Of a stretch of 64,000 nt of DNA, positions 22,955-32,245 are shown piece by piece. Under the pieces are notes generated by a model, which saw only the letters and a program-made list of their open reading frames with translations, was not told where the DNA came from and did no database searches. Where the stretch lies: NCBI GenBank assembly GCA_026075535.2, contig AP026544.2, positions 8,184,001 through 8,248,000 on the forward strand. The letters are read 5' to 3'. This DNA comes from Tricholoma matsutake (lineage: Eukaryota > Basidiomycota > Agaricomycetes > Agaricales > Tricholomataceae). Position 1 is the stretch's first letter. The number at the start of each line of letters is the position of its first letter. Made by a program: the position numbers and the translations under genes.

Positions 22955-23607
22955 GACCATGACCCAGCACCCACCCCCACCAGTGCGAGCATCTGCTCAT
23001 GGGGTGGTTCAGGGGGGAGAAGAATGGGGACAGGAGAGCGAGACGGCCAGGGGACAACTCAGGGAGAGATGAACGCCGCCATGGGCAACTGTTGCTCATG
23101 GTGGGTGTTTTTAATTTATTTTTATTATTGATAGTTACAGCCCCCTCCCCTCGAGCTTGTGAGGGGAGGGCTTAGTATTATTTTAATTACCCATATTAAT
23201 TACCCCTCGCACAGATGCAAGGGGGACAATTTAATAATCTATGCATGATATATATAAAAATTAGATTTCAGTAATAAATAGATATGATGTATGTAACTTG
23301 AAATGACTACTTGGCTTAAGTGGTAGAGTGTGCATGTTTCATCATCATGTGATTGCTAGTCCAGAAGGCTGTTGGTTCAATTCCTGCTGTGCACACATTA
23401 TTTTGTGAGACTTATAAGACTTTCTCTAAGACTTTCTCTAAGACTGGAACTCAGACTTTACTTGGACAGTACTTTAGAAGGTGTAAATAAATGCACAATT
23501 GATGTTGTCTGAGCAGAGTCCAAGTGAAGTCCTTGGACAGTCTGAGTGTCCGAGTGTCTGAGCAGAGTCCGAGTGGAGTCCACTCAGACTGGGGGGGGCA
23601 GTGTAAA
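22955..23607. repeat. right half of interrupted TIR scaffold element
   Basis: From GACCATGACCC it matches the scaffold copy at 23.7-25.4 kb in reverse. It contains GAGCAG-type hairpins (22985 and 23085), two GC-rich hairpins in AT-rich spacers (23141-23171 and 23203-23227), an outward tRNA-like module, subterminal GTCCGAG repeats, and the terminus GGGGGGGGCAGTGTAAA ending at 23607. Confidence 0.75.
23312..23384 (+). other. tRNA-like module (A and B box)
   Basis: The A box TGGCTTAAGTGGTAGAG (23312-23328) and B box GGTTCAATTCC (23374-23384) are close to consensus and correctly spaced. A partial T-stem can be drawn but there is no matching acceptor stem. It reads outward to the terminus at 23607. 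The other-strand twin is at 23947-24011. Confidence 0.65.
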
Positions 23608-23716
23608 GTACTGATACATATATGGGTAGTGTCTCATGGAGATGGGTCCCCCTCCAGTTAGAGCCTGTCCATTAAATCTGACCTAGTTGCAGTAAGTGAG
23701 TCAAGCCAAGCAGTAC
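23608..23716. other. 109-bp spacer between two inverted scaffold elements
   Basis: Single-copy-looking sequence bounded by GTAC on both sides. It separates the right terminus of the interrupted scaffold from the left terminus of the complete one, so the pair forms a large inverted arrangement around it. Confidence 0.6.
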
Positions 23717-23946
23717 TTTACACTCCCCCCCCAGTCTGAGCGGACTCCACTCGGACACACTCGGACACTCAGACTGTCCAAGGACTTCACTCAGACTCTG
23801 CTCAGACACTCGGACTGTCCGAGGACTTTGCTCAGACTTTGCTCAGACAACATCAATTGTGCATTTACTTACACCTTTAAAGTATTGTCCAAGTTCCAGA
23901 CTTACAGAAAATCTTATAAGTCTCACAAAATGATGTGTGCACAGCA

Positions 23947-24011
23947 GGAATTGAACCAACAGACTTCTGGACTAGCGATCACCAAACATGCACACTCTAC
24001 CACTTAAGCCA
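23947..24011 (-). other. tRNA-like module (A and B box)
   Basis: Minus-strand A box TGGCTTAAGTGGTAGAG (24011-23995) and B box GGTTCAATTCC (23957-23947). It is almost identical to the module at 23312-23384 and reads outward to the terminus at 23717. Confidence 0.65.
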
Positions 24012-24506
24012 AGTAGTCATTTGAAGTCACATACATTATATCTATTTATTACTGAAATCTAATTTATATATATATATATCATGAATAGATTATTAAATTG
24101 ACCCCCTCGCATCTGTGTGAGGGGTAATTAATATGTGTAATACTAGGCCCTCCCCTCGCAAGCTCGAGGGGAGGGGGCCATAACTATCAATAATAAAAAT
24201 AAATTAAAAACACCCACCATGAGCAACTGTTGCTCGTGGTGGCATTTGTCTCTCCCCAGGTTGTCCCCTGGCCGCCTTGCTCTCCTGTCCCCATTCTTCT
24301 CCCCCCCAAACCACCCCACGAGCAGATGCTCATAGGCATGGGGTGGGTGTCATCATGGGTGTCCCCACTCATTGTTGTCTCCCTTCCCTCTCGTCTCCCT
24401 TCCCCCTCGTCTCTTCACCCTCACCTTCCACCCTGTGAGCAGGGGCTTGCAGCAGTGGTGGTAGTGGTGTCCCACTGTCGTCGTCGTTGCCAGTAGTAGT
24501 TTGTAC

Positions 24507-24595
24507 CTATAAAAAGTTAGTTAGCATTGAAAAATGAAATGAGAAAAGAAAAAAAGCTTACCTAGGACCCAAGAGACATTGATGTCTCTTGGGTC
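24507..24595 (-). other. palindrome plus 55-nt mini-intron
   Basis: The near-perfect palindrome GACCCAAGAGACATTGATGT plus its complementary arm spans 24567-24595. Five bases later on the minus strand is a GTAAGC donor (24561). The intron has a T-rich tract, GCTAACTAAC branch site and TTTATAG end at 24507. All consensus intron signals are present. Confidence 0.65.
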
Positions 24596-24854
24596 TCCCC
24601 TAATCATCATTGTTCCACCCATTGTCCACCCTATGAGCAGTGGCTCATAGGGTCGGGGCAGGTGGTGTCGTTGTTCCCTGTCATCATTGTTCCACCTGTC
24701 ATCCACCCTATGAGCAGTGGCTCATAGGGCTGGGGCAGGTGGTGTCATCATTCCCTGTCATCATCGTCGTCATTAGCAGCTGTTCTCCCATGCGAGCAGT
24801 TGCTCATAGGCATGGGGTGGGTGTTGTTGTGGGTGTCCCCACTCGTTGTCGTCT

Positions 24855-25065
24855 CCCTTCCCTCTCATCTCCATTCCCTCTTGTCTCCATTCCCTCTTGT
24901 CTCCCTTCCCTCTTGTCTCCCTTCCCTCTTGTCTCCATTCCCTCTTGTCTCCCTTCCCTCTTGTCTCCCTTCCCTCTTGTCTCCCTTCCCTCTTGTCTCC
25001 ATTCCCTCTTGTCTCCCTTCCCTCTTGTCTCCCTTCCCCCTTGTCTCCCTTCCCCCTTGTCTCTT
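24855..25065 (+). repeat. 16-bp minisatellite TTGTCTCCCTTCCCTC
   Basis: About 13 tandem units with CCC/CCA variants. Because 16 is not a multiple of 3, all frames stay open by chance over long stretches; no protein is implied. It sits between GAGCAG hairpins in the middle of the scaffold element. Confidence 0.9.
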
Positions 25066-25149
25066 CACCCTCACCTTCCACCCTGCAAGCAGGGGCTCAC
25101 AGCAGTGGTGGTGGTGGTGTCCCCCCATCATCGTCGTTGCCAGTAGTAA

Positions 25150-25245
25150 TTTGTACCCATAAAAAGTTAGTTAGCATCCAAAATTGAAATGAGAAAAGAA
25201 AAAAAGCTTACCTAGGACCCAAGAGATGTTGATGTCTCTTGGGTC
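25150..25245 (-). other. second palindrome plus decayed mini-intron
   Basis: A duplicate of the module at 24507-24595. The palindrome is at 25217-25245, with GTAAGC donor at 25211 and GCTAACTAAC branch site, but the acceptor ATAG reads ATGG, so splicing at this site should fail. Confidence 0.6.
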
Positions 25246-25467
25246 TCCCCTAATCATTGTCGTTCCACCCATCGTCCACCCTACGAGCAGTGGCTCATAG
25301 GGCTGGGGTGGGTGGTGTTGTCATTCCCTGTCATCATCGTCACTGTTAGCAGCCGCTCTCCCCCATGTGAGCAGTTGCTTGCAGGGGTGGCTGCTGGGTC
25401 ATGGTCTTGTTGTTGTTCCTCATTTGGTGGGTTTGGGGTCATTGTGCTGCTACAGTATAGATATAAC

Positions 25468-25568
25468 CTATAATTAATGAAAAAATGTGTTAGCTTATAG
25501 AAAACATGAGAAAAGAAAAAAGAAAAAACTCACCTGGGGCCCAAACAACTCTATTGTCGTTTGGGCCC
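25468..25568 (-). other. third palindrome plus 66-nt mini-intron
   Basis: The palindrome arms GGGCCCAAAC and GTTTGGGCCC (25536-25568) precede a GTGAGT donor (25533). The branch site is GCTAACAC and the acceptor TTATAG (25468). It is the inverted twin of 1967-2067. Confidence 0.65.
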
Positions 25569-25810
25569 ATTTCGTCGTGTGCTGGCATGGGGCCCATGGC
25601 TGTGGGGTGTTCAGGGGGCAGTGGCAGCAGCAGGACGTGGGAGGGAGGTGTTGTCATCGAGTGGTGGTGGTGGTGGTGGTGGTGGTTGGTGGTGAATGAT
25701 GATGATCGATGATGAGCTGGCATCATTGTTGGTGATGTGGCTGTGTTGATTTGTCATCACAGCTGGGGCGGTACATAGAGAGATAAAAACTATCTACCTG
25801 TAATGATACT

Positions 25811-25875
25811 TTAGTCTAATGGTTATATTGTTGCCTTAAATGTACTTTATCATGTGACTATGAGGGTTCAATCCC
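25811..25875 (+). other. tRNA-like module (A and B box)
   Basis: A box TAGTCTAATGGTTA (from 25812), typical of Asp/Glu-type tRNA D-arms, and B box GGTTCAATCCC (25865-25875). Outward-reading twin of 1681-1746. Confidence 0.6.
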
Positions 25876-26209
25876 TGCGGTAGCCACTGATTTTTTGGTC
25901 AATTATATAAGCAACTCAGACAGTCCTAGGACTGTATGAGTCCTGGTCCACTCGGACTCCGCTCGGACTGGACATTTAGTTTGGCAGGACTTTCAGCCAA
26001 AGAAGTCTGAGCAGAGTCCGAGCAAAGTCCTCGGACAGTACTCAGACAGTACTCGGACAGTCTGAGTGTCCGAGCAGAGTCCGCTCAGATTGGGGGGGGG
26101 AGTGTAAAGACCTCTATATGTATCAGGCTTCCAAATGGAGAGTGAGTCACTTGGATTGCTAATGGATTAATAGTAATATAATTTTGAAGCCTACTACATC
26201 TTATGATGA

Positions 26210-26468
26210 ACATTGTTGTTTGTAGTGTAAATTACTATATGTATCACAGGCATACACTGATTGCAATTGTACTGTCATGCTAGTATGTGTATCAGAATAT
26301 TCTTTTAGTTGGGTTTCAGTCTGAAGAAATTTCAACAAACATTGTTGTTTGCAATGTAAACTACTATATGTGTCACAGACATACACTGACTGTCATCTCA
26401 TTCACACATGGCTAGTATGTGTATCAGAATATTCTTTTGGTTGGGTTTCAGTCTGAAGAAATGTCAAC
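26210..26468. repeat. tandem duplication of about 130 bp
   Basis: 26210-26338 and 26339-26468 are diverged tandem copies sharing ACATTGTTGTTTG, CATACACTGA and TATCAGAATATTCTTTT blocks. No coding is seen in 26109-26538. Confidence 0.8.
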
Positions 26469-26538
26469 AAATGCTAACTGCCAGGGAATTGGGGTCCTGG
26501 GGGTCCCTATTCCCTGGAAATGCCCGGCCAAGAGCCAT

Positions 26539-28400
26539 TGATGATACTTGACCCAGAAACCCAAACAAAACCCACAAATAGGTCTCAGATGGTATAACAT
26601 GAGTTAGAGGAAGGTTGAGAGGTGGTACTAAATATCACCGCAATGAACCAAATGTTGGGGAATGAGGTGCAAAGTTGTGTGAAGTGATACAAAGTGACAC
26701 GAAGCAATTTGCTAAGATGTTTGAAGACGTTTGCAGAGATGTGAAGTAGTTTTGGGAGGTTAGGAAAATAAGGGCAATGCCAAATGACAAGGGCGAAGGA
26801 TGATAATGATGTACAATAGAGCCAATAGACAATGGTGACAATGTGTGATAGTTTTGAGATGTTTAATACAAAGTTCAAAGAAGTTTGCAACAATTTGCAG
26901 AACTTAGCACTAAGACAAAAGATTTGGACTCAAGTTTGAACCCTTAAGTCAGACAATATATGAGAGGTGGAGACTATCTTTTTCTTGTTCTTCTAGGTAG
27001 CTAGTACAAGTATATATAAGCTCTGTAGCCATAGTACTAAAAAGGAAATAAAACATGAGGAGTACATGAGGCAGAATATGAGGCTAAATGAATAAACCTG
27101 TATCACTGAGGAAATAAGAAATGATATGAAAGATAGCACCCAAAATCATTCTGTTTCCAAAAGAAGCCATCTTATTGTTCTAATAAATCACCTACACTTT
27201 GCCAAACACCTCATTGCATCCTAAAGTGTGTGTTTCATTGTTGTTCTGTGCTCGATAAGCTTGCCATGCATTGCCAAGAGGTACAGGGATGAAACACGAG
27301 TGTCAAAAGATAGGGATACATCAGCTGAGTCCGTTTGAAGTAGTTTGAACTGCTACAAAGTTGTCCAAAATTGTTTGATGTTTTACAAAAAACTTTATAG
27401 AAGTTTTGGAACATTAGTAGGTGTTTGCAGGAGTTTGGAGTGTTGTGGGAGCTTGACACAAGGTCTCTGTGGTGTGTGGGATCAGTTTCAGAGCTCTATT
27501 GATGAAGTGGAGCCTTAAAAAAAATGATGAGGTTGGGGAAACATGCAGGATGCTGGAAGACTCTCAAACTCATTTTGAGGAGCTACTGGTGGCTGAACAT
27601 GTCTTGATACATTGGACAGTACTGCAAGACTTGCAATATGTGTATTTGAATGAAGGCACAAAAATGCAAACTGTTCAGCAAACTACACCCTCTCCCTGTG
27701 CCTGAAGCTCAATGGGATGTCATCAGTGTCAATTTCATTATTGAACTTCCTGATTTGAATGGATTCAACATGGCAATGGTTGTAGTGGACTTGGTGAGTA
27801 AACAAAGCCATTTCATACCCACTCACACCACCATCACACTGCTGGGTTTGGCTCAACTCTACCTCCAAAATGTTTGGAAGCTGAATGGCCTCCCCAGGTT
27901 GTTGCTGTCAGATCAGGGACCCCAATTTGTCACTAGGTTCATGCACAAATTATATCGTCTACTGGAAATCATGATTTCAGTGTTGACAGAGTATCACCCA
28001 CAGTCAGATGGTCAAACCAAACATGTTAACCAAGAGCTCAAACAGTACATTCAAATTTTCATGAGTGAATGACAGAATGATTGGGACATGCTTCTACCCC
28101 TAGTCAAATTTGCATATAATAACCACATCCACTCATTTATGCAGCACTCCCCATTCTTCCTCAACACCAGTAGACACCCTCAAATGGGCTTTGAACCCAA
28201 TCAATGCCCATCAACACTTGAAGCCATCAATGAATTCACAGATCAGATGAAGTCTATGCTAGATGAGGCATGGGCCACCATTTCAAAGTCGAAGGATGAC
28301 ATGGTGAGGTACTATAACCAGCAATGAACCCCACCACCAAAATTCATGGTGGGCAAAAAAGGGTCTTCTTAGATGCTGGAAATGAGCCAGAATAGGTGGA
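26539..28400 (+). mobile_element. truncated Ty3-type retrotransposon (LTR plus integrase)
   Basis: The LTR begins TGATGATACTTGACC at 26539, homologous to the solo LTR at 39780. It contains a TATATATAAG box near 27012 and ends somewhere before about 27460. Most of the internal region is gone. Only an integrase-coding remnant follows, so this is an internally deleted copy. Confidence 0.65.
27660..28340 (+). pseudogene. Ty3 integrase remnant, catalytic Asp changed
   Basis: The core is recognisable: VPEAQWDVISV-N-FIIELP, then MVVVDLVSKQSHFIP, LLSDQGPQFV (second Asp), HPQSDGQT and VNQELKQY (Glu). The first D of the D-D-E triad is Asn (AAT at 27731-27733, preceded by C). TGA codons follow at 28070 and 28325. 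The RT and N-terminal regions are missing. It cannot be active as an integrase. Confidence 0.85.
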
Positions 28401-28599
28401 ATATAGGCCTGTATTCCCAGATAATATATATAGGTAGATACAACTGTCCTACCTCTCCCCCCATCTCACACATGTGATCTCAGGGTTTTCAGCACATGAT
28501 ATTATGGTTTCCAGGCCATTAGTGTACACATGTATGGAAGGTTGCTTACAATGACAATTTCAAGTTTTCACTACCTGTGTGTTGTTTAAAATCTTATGT

Positions 28600-29290
28600 A
28601 TTCAGAGGTACTACACTATTATGTACATAAAAGATAACTCCCCTCACATTTGTGTGAGGGGGCAGCGCAACAATAATAAACTGAAAAATAATAATTCCCA
28701 CCCTGCACAAAATGCAGGGGAGAGGGTCATCCAAAGTGTAAAAAATAAAATAAACTAAGGGACACCCTCCTTGCAAAGGATGTGAGGGAGGGGGGTTAAG
28801 GGTGTGGGCCCATGGTATCATTGTGTTGCACCATGTTGTTGTTGCCATCCTTGTGGCCAGCCCACTGTTTTCTCACCCCTGTCATCGACCACCTGCAATC
28901 CACCATGCAGTGGCTTGTAGTGGTAGGGTGGGGTGCTCAGGTAGTCCTGGGTCATTGTTGTCATCCCTTCTCCTTGTCGTTGTTGTCCCCACATCCCTGC
29001 CCATTTTGTTGTGGTCCCTGTCCTTGTCCTTGTTGTCATTGTCTTGTTCTGGTCCTGGTTCTCATATTGTTGTTGTCCTCTGTCATCCTCCTCCTACCCC
29101 CTGCAATCCACCCTGTGAGCAGGGACTCACAGCAATGTGGCAGGTACTGGGTCAGCTTTGTTGTCCTGTCTTTGTCATCAGCAGTTCTAGTTGGTGCCTA
29201 AAAAAGTTTGTTAGTAACAAAATAATGAAATGAGAAGAAAAAAACTTACCAATGGCCCAAGAGATGTCATTTGACATCTCTCAGGCCTTT
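28600..29290. repeat. scaffold-type arm, left (hairpins and mini-intron)
   Basis: GC-rich hairpins stand in AT-rich spacers at 28639-28664, 28697-28727 and 28763-28798. GAGCAG-type hairpins lie at about 28901 and 29108. Then comes a minus-strand mini-intron (29250-29198, TACTAAC branch site, 53 nt) preceded by a palindrome at 29255-29288. It is mirrored at 31555-32245. No TTTACACTCC terminus is visible for this arm. Confidence 0.65.
29198..29288 (-). other. palindrome plus 53-nt mini-intron
   Basis: The palindrome GGCCTGAGAGATGTC with its partner arm lies just upstream of a GTAAGT donor. A perfect TACTAAC branch site and TTTTTTAG acceptor follow. Near-identical inverted copy of 31562-31652. 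Confidence 0.65.
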
Positions 29291-29889
29291 CATTTGTGTG
29301 CTTTGCCTCCTTCTCATTGTCACCCCCTCATCTCCCACTGTCTCATCATTCCATTGTCTGAGGAAATGTGAGATGGGGGTATTGGCCAGCTGGTAAATAC
29401 AATATGGTTGTGGGAATCAGAGGACATTTTGAGATTGGAAAATCCAGATGTTCATCCATCTGTCCATCTGTCTGCTTTAGGTAGCAAGCATAATTAAGTG
29501 TAAATAATGGTTGATATCATTGCTGCATGTCTTCCTCTCAACATTCATACACTGTGGTCATGTACCAAACTAACTTGACTTGTACTAGCTGCTGCTGACA
29601 AGTCCCTGCCCAGATATGTTGGTCGAACATCAATGGCAATGCTGGGTGATCATTTGTTAGCTGTGAGAATGTGCAACCTGATGGCTCCCAATGCAAGTAC
29701 TATCATTGGCTAACCCCAAAGTCATCACCAACTCTGACACCTACCTCATTTCCAGTACTTCCATCTCTGAGTCCCACACCTCCTGCTGCTCCCTCTTCAT
29801 CCATAGTGCTACCAGTCTCTTTGACCTCAGTTCCTTTGCCCTCACCAACAACCTGTGCAAGACCAGACTGCACTTCAACCTGAATCAAC

Positions 29890-31008
29890 ATGCGGTGTGT
29901 CAATAAACAGTGCTGCAAGCACTACTGTGAGATTGATGGATGTACTGCTAAGGACCACCATGGCTCTGGTGCTAGTCAAGGAGCTGTGGCATCTAGTTGC
30001 TTGAGCCATCAACCTACTGCTACCTCTTCCCCATGACCTTCTCCATCTCAACATGATGGTTCTATCCTACCATCATCCTCAACCATCATAGCTCATCCAT
30101 CCACAAATCCTGCCACTCCATCCTCCATAGTTGACCCTCGCCTGAATCCATGCTACATATGACACATGTGCCCTATCTTCACCAAACATTATGCAACACA
30201 GCAAGAGATCACTGAGAAGTGATGAAAGGCAGAGGCTGAATGCTTGGGTGCTATTGAAAAGGTGAAGCATTGTGTCATTGCCTATTCCTGGATCCAAATT
30301 TCCAAGGAGCCAACCATCTTTACTTTCCATGATGGCTTCACCTGGCTGCACTTTGTTGTCACACTGGAAGTTCTCTGTGATCTCAATCTTGTGCCAGAAG
30401 AGGTTGATGACACCTCCCAACTTTGTATTGTGATCTACAATTTCTCACTGCGGTCCTGGACTAAGTTCAAGCTACCATATGTGGTTACCCTGAAGGAGGA
30501 ACAACACTGCATGTTTTTTAAGGCAGCAAACATCATGGACTACCTTAACTTTGATGCCCACTTGAAGAACAGCATCACAAGGAATGAGCCATACAACCTC
30601 CATCAAGATCTACATCAGGAATGGGCACATGTATGCAATCAATGGCATGCACTGAAGTCCATAGCACCTGATATTGACCTGATGTCCTCAAGAGATAAAG
30701 AATCTGTTTCAAAGCCTCAAGAGGAAGATTCTGCTTGGAAGCCTTGCCCTGTCATTATCAAGCTGGAACCAGGTGCCAACAAAAAGAATGTGCTGATCTC
30801 TCATGTGCAGGCTGTCCCAATCTCTTGTGCACAGGCCATCACTTCCTCTTCAGCTCCACCCAACCATAAACATTTGCCTTCTTCCTCAGAGGAGAACAGT
30901 GACTTGCCTACAGGGCACACCACAAGTGATGTGATCTGTGTTGATGACAATGATGGGGATAAGCACTACAGTGAGGAGAACAGCAGTGGGGATGACAACC
31001 ACTACTGA
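29890..31008 (+). pseudogene. cysteine-motif protein of unknown function, decayed
   Basis: An N-terminal cysteine block (CVNKQCCKHYCEIDGCTAKDH) is followed, after a Ser/Pro linker, by a longer folded region. That region includes HCVIAYSWIQ, PTIFTFHDGFTWLHF and SWTKFKLPYVV (30244-30500), and the end is acidic and Ser-rich. I have seen this architecture as an Agaricomycete-specific family but know no function; the Cys/His block may bind zinc. Stops at about 30034, 30160 and 30220 are all TGA, and the frame otherwise continues. The gene is flanked by inverted scaffold arms, so it may be cargo. Confidence 0.5.
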
Positions 31009-31227
31009 AGAGAACTGGTCTGGCCTACCAACTTCTTTGTTGTTGATATTGTGGCTGCATTTTCTGCATGTGACAAGGCTCACCATTGTGGTCATAGTGT
31101 CGGTGATGCACAATATGGGACCAAACAATATGTTCATTTTCCCAACTGCACATCAACAACCTCAGCACACTACACCACTGTTGTTGATGCTGCCTACCTC
31201 CTATCCCTAGAACCAACAGCAGAAATT

Positions 31228-31324
31228 GGCCCATACAATGATAATGTTGTTTGGGCCCCTGGTAAGTCTATTATTATTATGTTTTCTTTTTATTCAACTA
31301 ACCTATATTTTTCATTTTTTATAG
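31228..31324 (+). other. weak palindrome plus 63-nt mini-intron
   Basis: Arms GGCCCATACAA and TTGTTTGGGCC are followed by a GTAAGT donor at 31262, a CAACTAACC branch site and a TTTATAG acceptor at 31324. The exon then continues CAACAAAATGACCCC, as after the intron at 2067. Confidence 0.55.
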
Positions 31325-31561
31325 GTTTTAATTTATAACAACAAAATGACCCCCAGATGATGACAATGGCCACTCACAGGACCATGAAAGCTCCCTCAAC
31401 CACCATTGCAAGCAACTGCTTGTGGGGTGGGAACACATGCAACTACAAATCAGCAAGAGAATGGCAATGCTGCCACCAGACCAAATGGAATGACAATGGA
31501 ACAACGAGACAGTGGGAGATGAGGGGGTGACAACAAGAAGGAGGCAAAGCACACAAATGAA

Positions 31562-32245
31562 AGGCCTGAGAGATGTCAAATGATGTCTCTTGGGCCATTG
31601 GTAAGTTTTTTTCTTCTCATTTCATTATTTTGTTACTAACAAACTTTTTTAGGCACCAACTAGAACTGCAGATGACAAAGACAGGACAACAAAGCTGACC
31701 CAGTACCTGCCACTAGGGCAAGGCAGGGGTTACCCCTGGGTGTCAAATCTCATACCCTTACCCCTACCCCTGAACACCCTACCCTTAGGGGTAAGGGTAT
31801 GGAAACATATAAGGGTTGCCAAGGGTGTGGGAGGGTTTGTCAAGGGTACAAGGGTTTGGCACAAAATCAACATATTTAGAGCAAAATTCATTTGAAAAGT
31901 GTTGATAACTATTGTATTTACTATTAATATCACATATTAATACCTCTTATTAACATATGAAAGCCATATTGGACAATCCCAAAATCTGAATTTAATTGAC
32001 AACAATCTTGAATATGAGTCAAAAAAATCAAATGATATTCTTACATAAGCATACCCCTGTACCCTTAGTAAGGGTACAGGGGTATGCAAGGGTATGAACT
32101 TCCAAACCCCTACCCTTACCCCTCATACCCTTAGCCCACAAACACAAGGGTATACCCCTACCCCTGCCTTGCCTTACCTGCCACATTGCTGTAAGTCCCT
32201 GCTCACAGGGTGGATTACAGGGGGTAGGAGGAGGATGACAGAGGT
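31562..32245. repeat. scaffold-type arm, right, with mini-intron
   Basis: A palindrome (31562-31595), GTAAGT donor (31600), TACTAAC branch site and acceptor at 31652 are followed by the sequence found reverse-complemented at 29090-29200. A MITE (31714-32176) interrupts it. Apart from that the homology resumes exactly and runs to about 32245. Confidence 0.65.
31714..32176. mobile_element. hAT-like MITE with 8-bp target duplication
   Basis: The ends are TAGGGCAAGGCAGGGGT and its near-exact reverse complement ending CTTA. They are flanked by the direct 8-bp repeat CCTGCCAC (31706-31713 and 32177-32184). The empty site exists in the inverted paralogue at about 29140, where CCTGCCAC occurs once. 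Internal sequence is (CCCTTACCCC)-rich at both ends and AT-rich in the centre. An 8-bp duplication with TAGGG-type ends points to hAT. It is non-coding. Confidence 0.9.

Larger units (their letters stand above)
23717..26108. mobile_element. complete 2.4-kb non-coding TIR scaffold element
   Basis: The element starts TTTACACTCCCCCC and ends GGGGGGGGGAGTGTAAA. Order: terminus, subterminal GTCCGAGTGGA-like repeats, tRNA-like (-), GC hairpins at 24101-24125 and 24147-24178, many GAGCAG-N-GCTC hairpins, a 16-bp minisatellite, three palindrome-plus-intron modules (all minus), tRNA-like (+), subterminal repeats, terminus. No protein-coding gene is seen; long frames are low-complexity artefacts. Subterminal repeats of both polarities and a CACTCC end recall EnSpm/CACTA and Plavaka elements, but assignment is inference. 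Confidence 0.75.

Noticed and set aside
23312..23384. A functional tRNA gene
   Set aside because: A and B boxes are good, but no acceptor stem closes and the anticodon arm is unclear. It recurs only inside transposon ends.
24640..25187. Several 100-170 codon frames across the CT-rich minisatellite
   Set aside because: Periodic low-complexity translations of a 16-bp repeat, with the same quality on both strands.
23717..26108. Helitron or LTR nature of the scaffold elements
   Set aside because: They have true inverted ends with a C-rich terminus. They lack the TC/CTRR ends and Rep-helicase coding of Helitrons, and there is no LTR, PBS or PPT.
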